Origin: Ghiorsea sp.
GTDB lineage: Bacteria; Pseudomonadota; Zetaproteobacteria; Mariprofundales; Mariprofundaceae
Length of the DNA: 13,552 bases
NCBI GenBank assembly: GCA_027053695.1
Contig: JALUHL010000066.1
Span: 1-13,552, forward strand
Reading direction: 5' to 3'
A program made the position numbers and the translations under genes. Position 1 is the stretch's first letter, and every line of letters starts with the position of its first letter. A model generated the notes under the pieces. That model had not been told where the DNA came from. It made no database searches and saw nothing but the letters and a program-made list of their open reading frames with translations. Below are positions 12,794 to 13,552 of the stretch, piece by piece.

Positions 12794-13552
12794 ATAGTAT
12801 GATTGCATTTTTTGTAAGGCGCGGCCTATTGGTGAATATGTTGTCTGGCATGTTGTTGTTGGGCGGCATTTACGCAGCCATGAATATTCAACGCGAGGCT
12901 TTTCCTAGCGTCAACTTTGATTTGGTGGTGATTGGCGCTGCATATCCCGGCGCATCTCCACAAGAGCTTGAGCAGCTTGTGGCTATGCCCATTGAAAGAG
13001 AGCTAAAGGGCATTGACGGCATCAAGAAAACAACATCAACATCTTATCCGGGAACCATGGAAATTATTATCCAAGTCGACCCAAACTATAAGGATAGGTC
13101 ACGCTTTGTATCTGATGTGCAACAAGCTGTTGACCAAGCCGTGTTACCTGATGATTTGCCTTCTGACCCATTTGTAAAAGAAATTAAATCGGATAAAACG
13201 CCTGTGATTTCATTTTCAATCTTTGGTGATGTGCCTGATTTAGAGTTGAAGCATATTGCGAATAAAGTTGAAGATGATTTATTGGCCTTGCCGGGTGTAT
13301 CCAGTGTGAATGTGAAAGGCGATAGGAAAGAAGAAATTCGTATTACGCTGATACCTGAAAAAATGCAGAAGTATCACATTTCTACAGAGGAGGTGATGGC
13401 ATTAATTCGCAAGTGGAATGTCAACGCACCGGGCGGGCAGCTTAAAACCAAAGATGGGCTCAAAACCATTCGGGTGAATGGTGAATTTACATCGGCGAAA
13501 GATGCCGCAACGCTAGTGATTCGCGCTAATGAATTGGGTGAGGCATTGTATT
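12790..13552 (+). CDS. RND-family efflux permease (AcrB-like), N-terminal part, cut by window edge
   Basis: The first 254 residues of a proton-driven RND transporter, normally 1,020-1,060 residues long. The start ATG overlaps the upstream stop (ATGA) and GGGAG lies seven bases ahead. A cytoplasmic MNSMIAFFVRRG leader precedes the first membrane helix (about 13-32). The periplasmic porter domain follows with the family motif REAFPSVNFDLVVIGAAYPG and SPQELEQLVAMPIERELKGI, the GTMEIIIQVDPNYKD stretch, and DDLLALPGVSSVNVKGDRKE of the PC1/PN2 region. These place it with multidrug and hydrophobic-compound exporters rather than the CusA metal group. The proton-relay aspartates of helix 4 fall beyond the window. 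No membrane fusion protein gene is seen upstream; it may lie downstream or elsewhere. Confidence 0.93.
   Translation, partial: MNSMIAFFVRRGLLVNMLSGMLLLGGIYAAMNIQREAFPSVNFDLVVIGAAYPGASPQELEQLVAMPIERELKGIDGIKKTTSTSYPGTMEIIIQVDPNYKDRSRFVSDVQQAVDQAVLPDDLPSDPFVKEIKSDKTPVISFSIFGDVPDLELKHIANKVEDDLLALPGVSSVNVKGDRKEEIRITLIPEKMQKYHISTEEVMALIRKWNVNAPGGQLKTKDGLKTIRVNGEFTSAKDAATLVIRANELGEALY

Overview
The window reads as a chromosomal segment of a motile, Gram-negative, proteobacteria-type organism. It has P- and L-ring flagellar genes, an outer-membrane TolC-type channel with an RND pump, and promoter-like sites for sigma-54 and sigma-28. Base composition leans slightly to AT. A low-GC marine proteobacterium (for example a zetaproteobacterium) is possible, but the sequence alone does not settle the taxon. 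No tRNA, rRNA, insertion sequence, prophage or CRISPR array is visible.

Positions 1-5343 (minus strand) hold a compact flagellar rod/ring/hook-junction operon in the order flgF-flgG-flgA-flgH-flgI-flgJ-flgM-flgN-flgK, with flgK cut by the window edge. Genes overlap or abut almost throughout (TAATG, TGATG and ATGA junctions, or stop next to start). A near-consensus sigma-54 promoter (5386-5401) lies upstream of flgF. A near-consensus sigma-28 promoter (901-927) lies inside the end of flgJ, just ahead of flgM. Together they suggest the usual flagellar hierarchy: sigma-54 drives rod and ring genes, and sigma-28 then drives its own anti-sigma factor FlgM, the chaperone FlgN and the junction protein FlgK.

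Positions 5344-5599 form a divergent intergenic region. Its plus strand carries a perfect sigma-28-type -10 box (GCCGATAA) ahead of a 961-residue membrane protein (5600-8485). That protein is the most unusual gene here. A phosphoethanolamine-transferase (EptA/sulfatase-fold) core is preceded by an extra extracytoplasmic domain and followed by a C-terminal domain resembling glycerophosphodiester phosphodiesterases, which seems to have lost its second catalytic His-Asp pair.

Positions 8556-10677 hold an unrecognised 271-residue protein (minus strand), then on the plus strand elongation factor P and a cytochrome b561-type membrane protein. A 9-bp inverted repeat flanks the efp leader.

Positions 10722-13552 form a MarR-regulated efflux module. 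The marR gene (minus) is divergent from a TolC-type channel gene and an RND permease that runs off the window. Two adjacent 19-bp palindromes of identical 7-5-7 architecture sit between marR and the channel gene, one covering a TTGACA -35 box. This is the layout expected of a local MexR-like repressor of its neighbouring pump.
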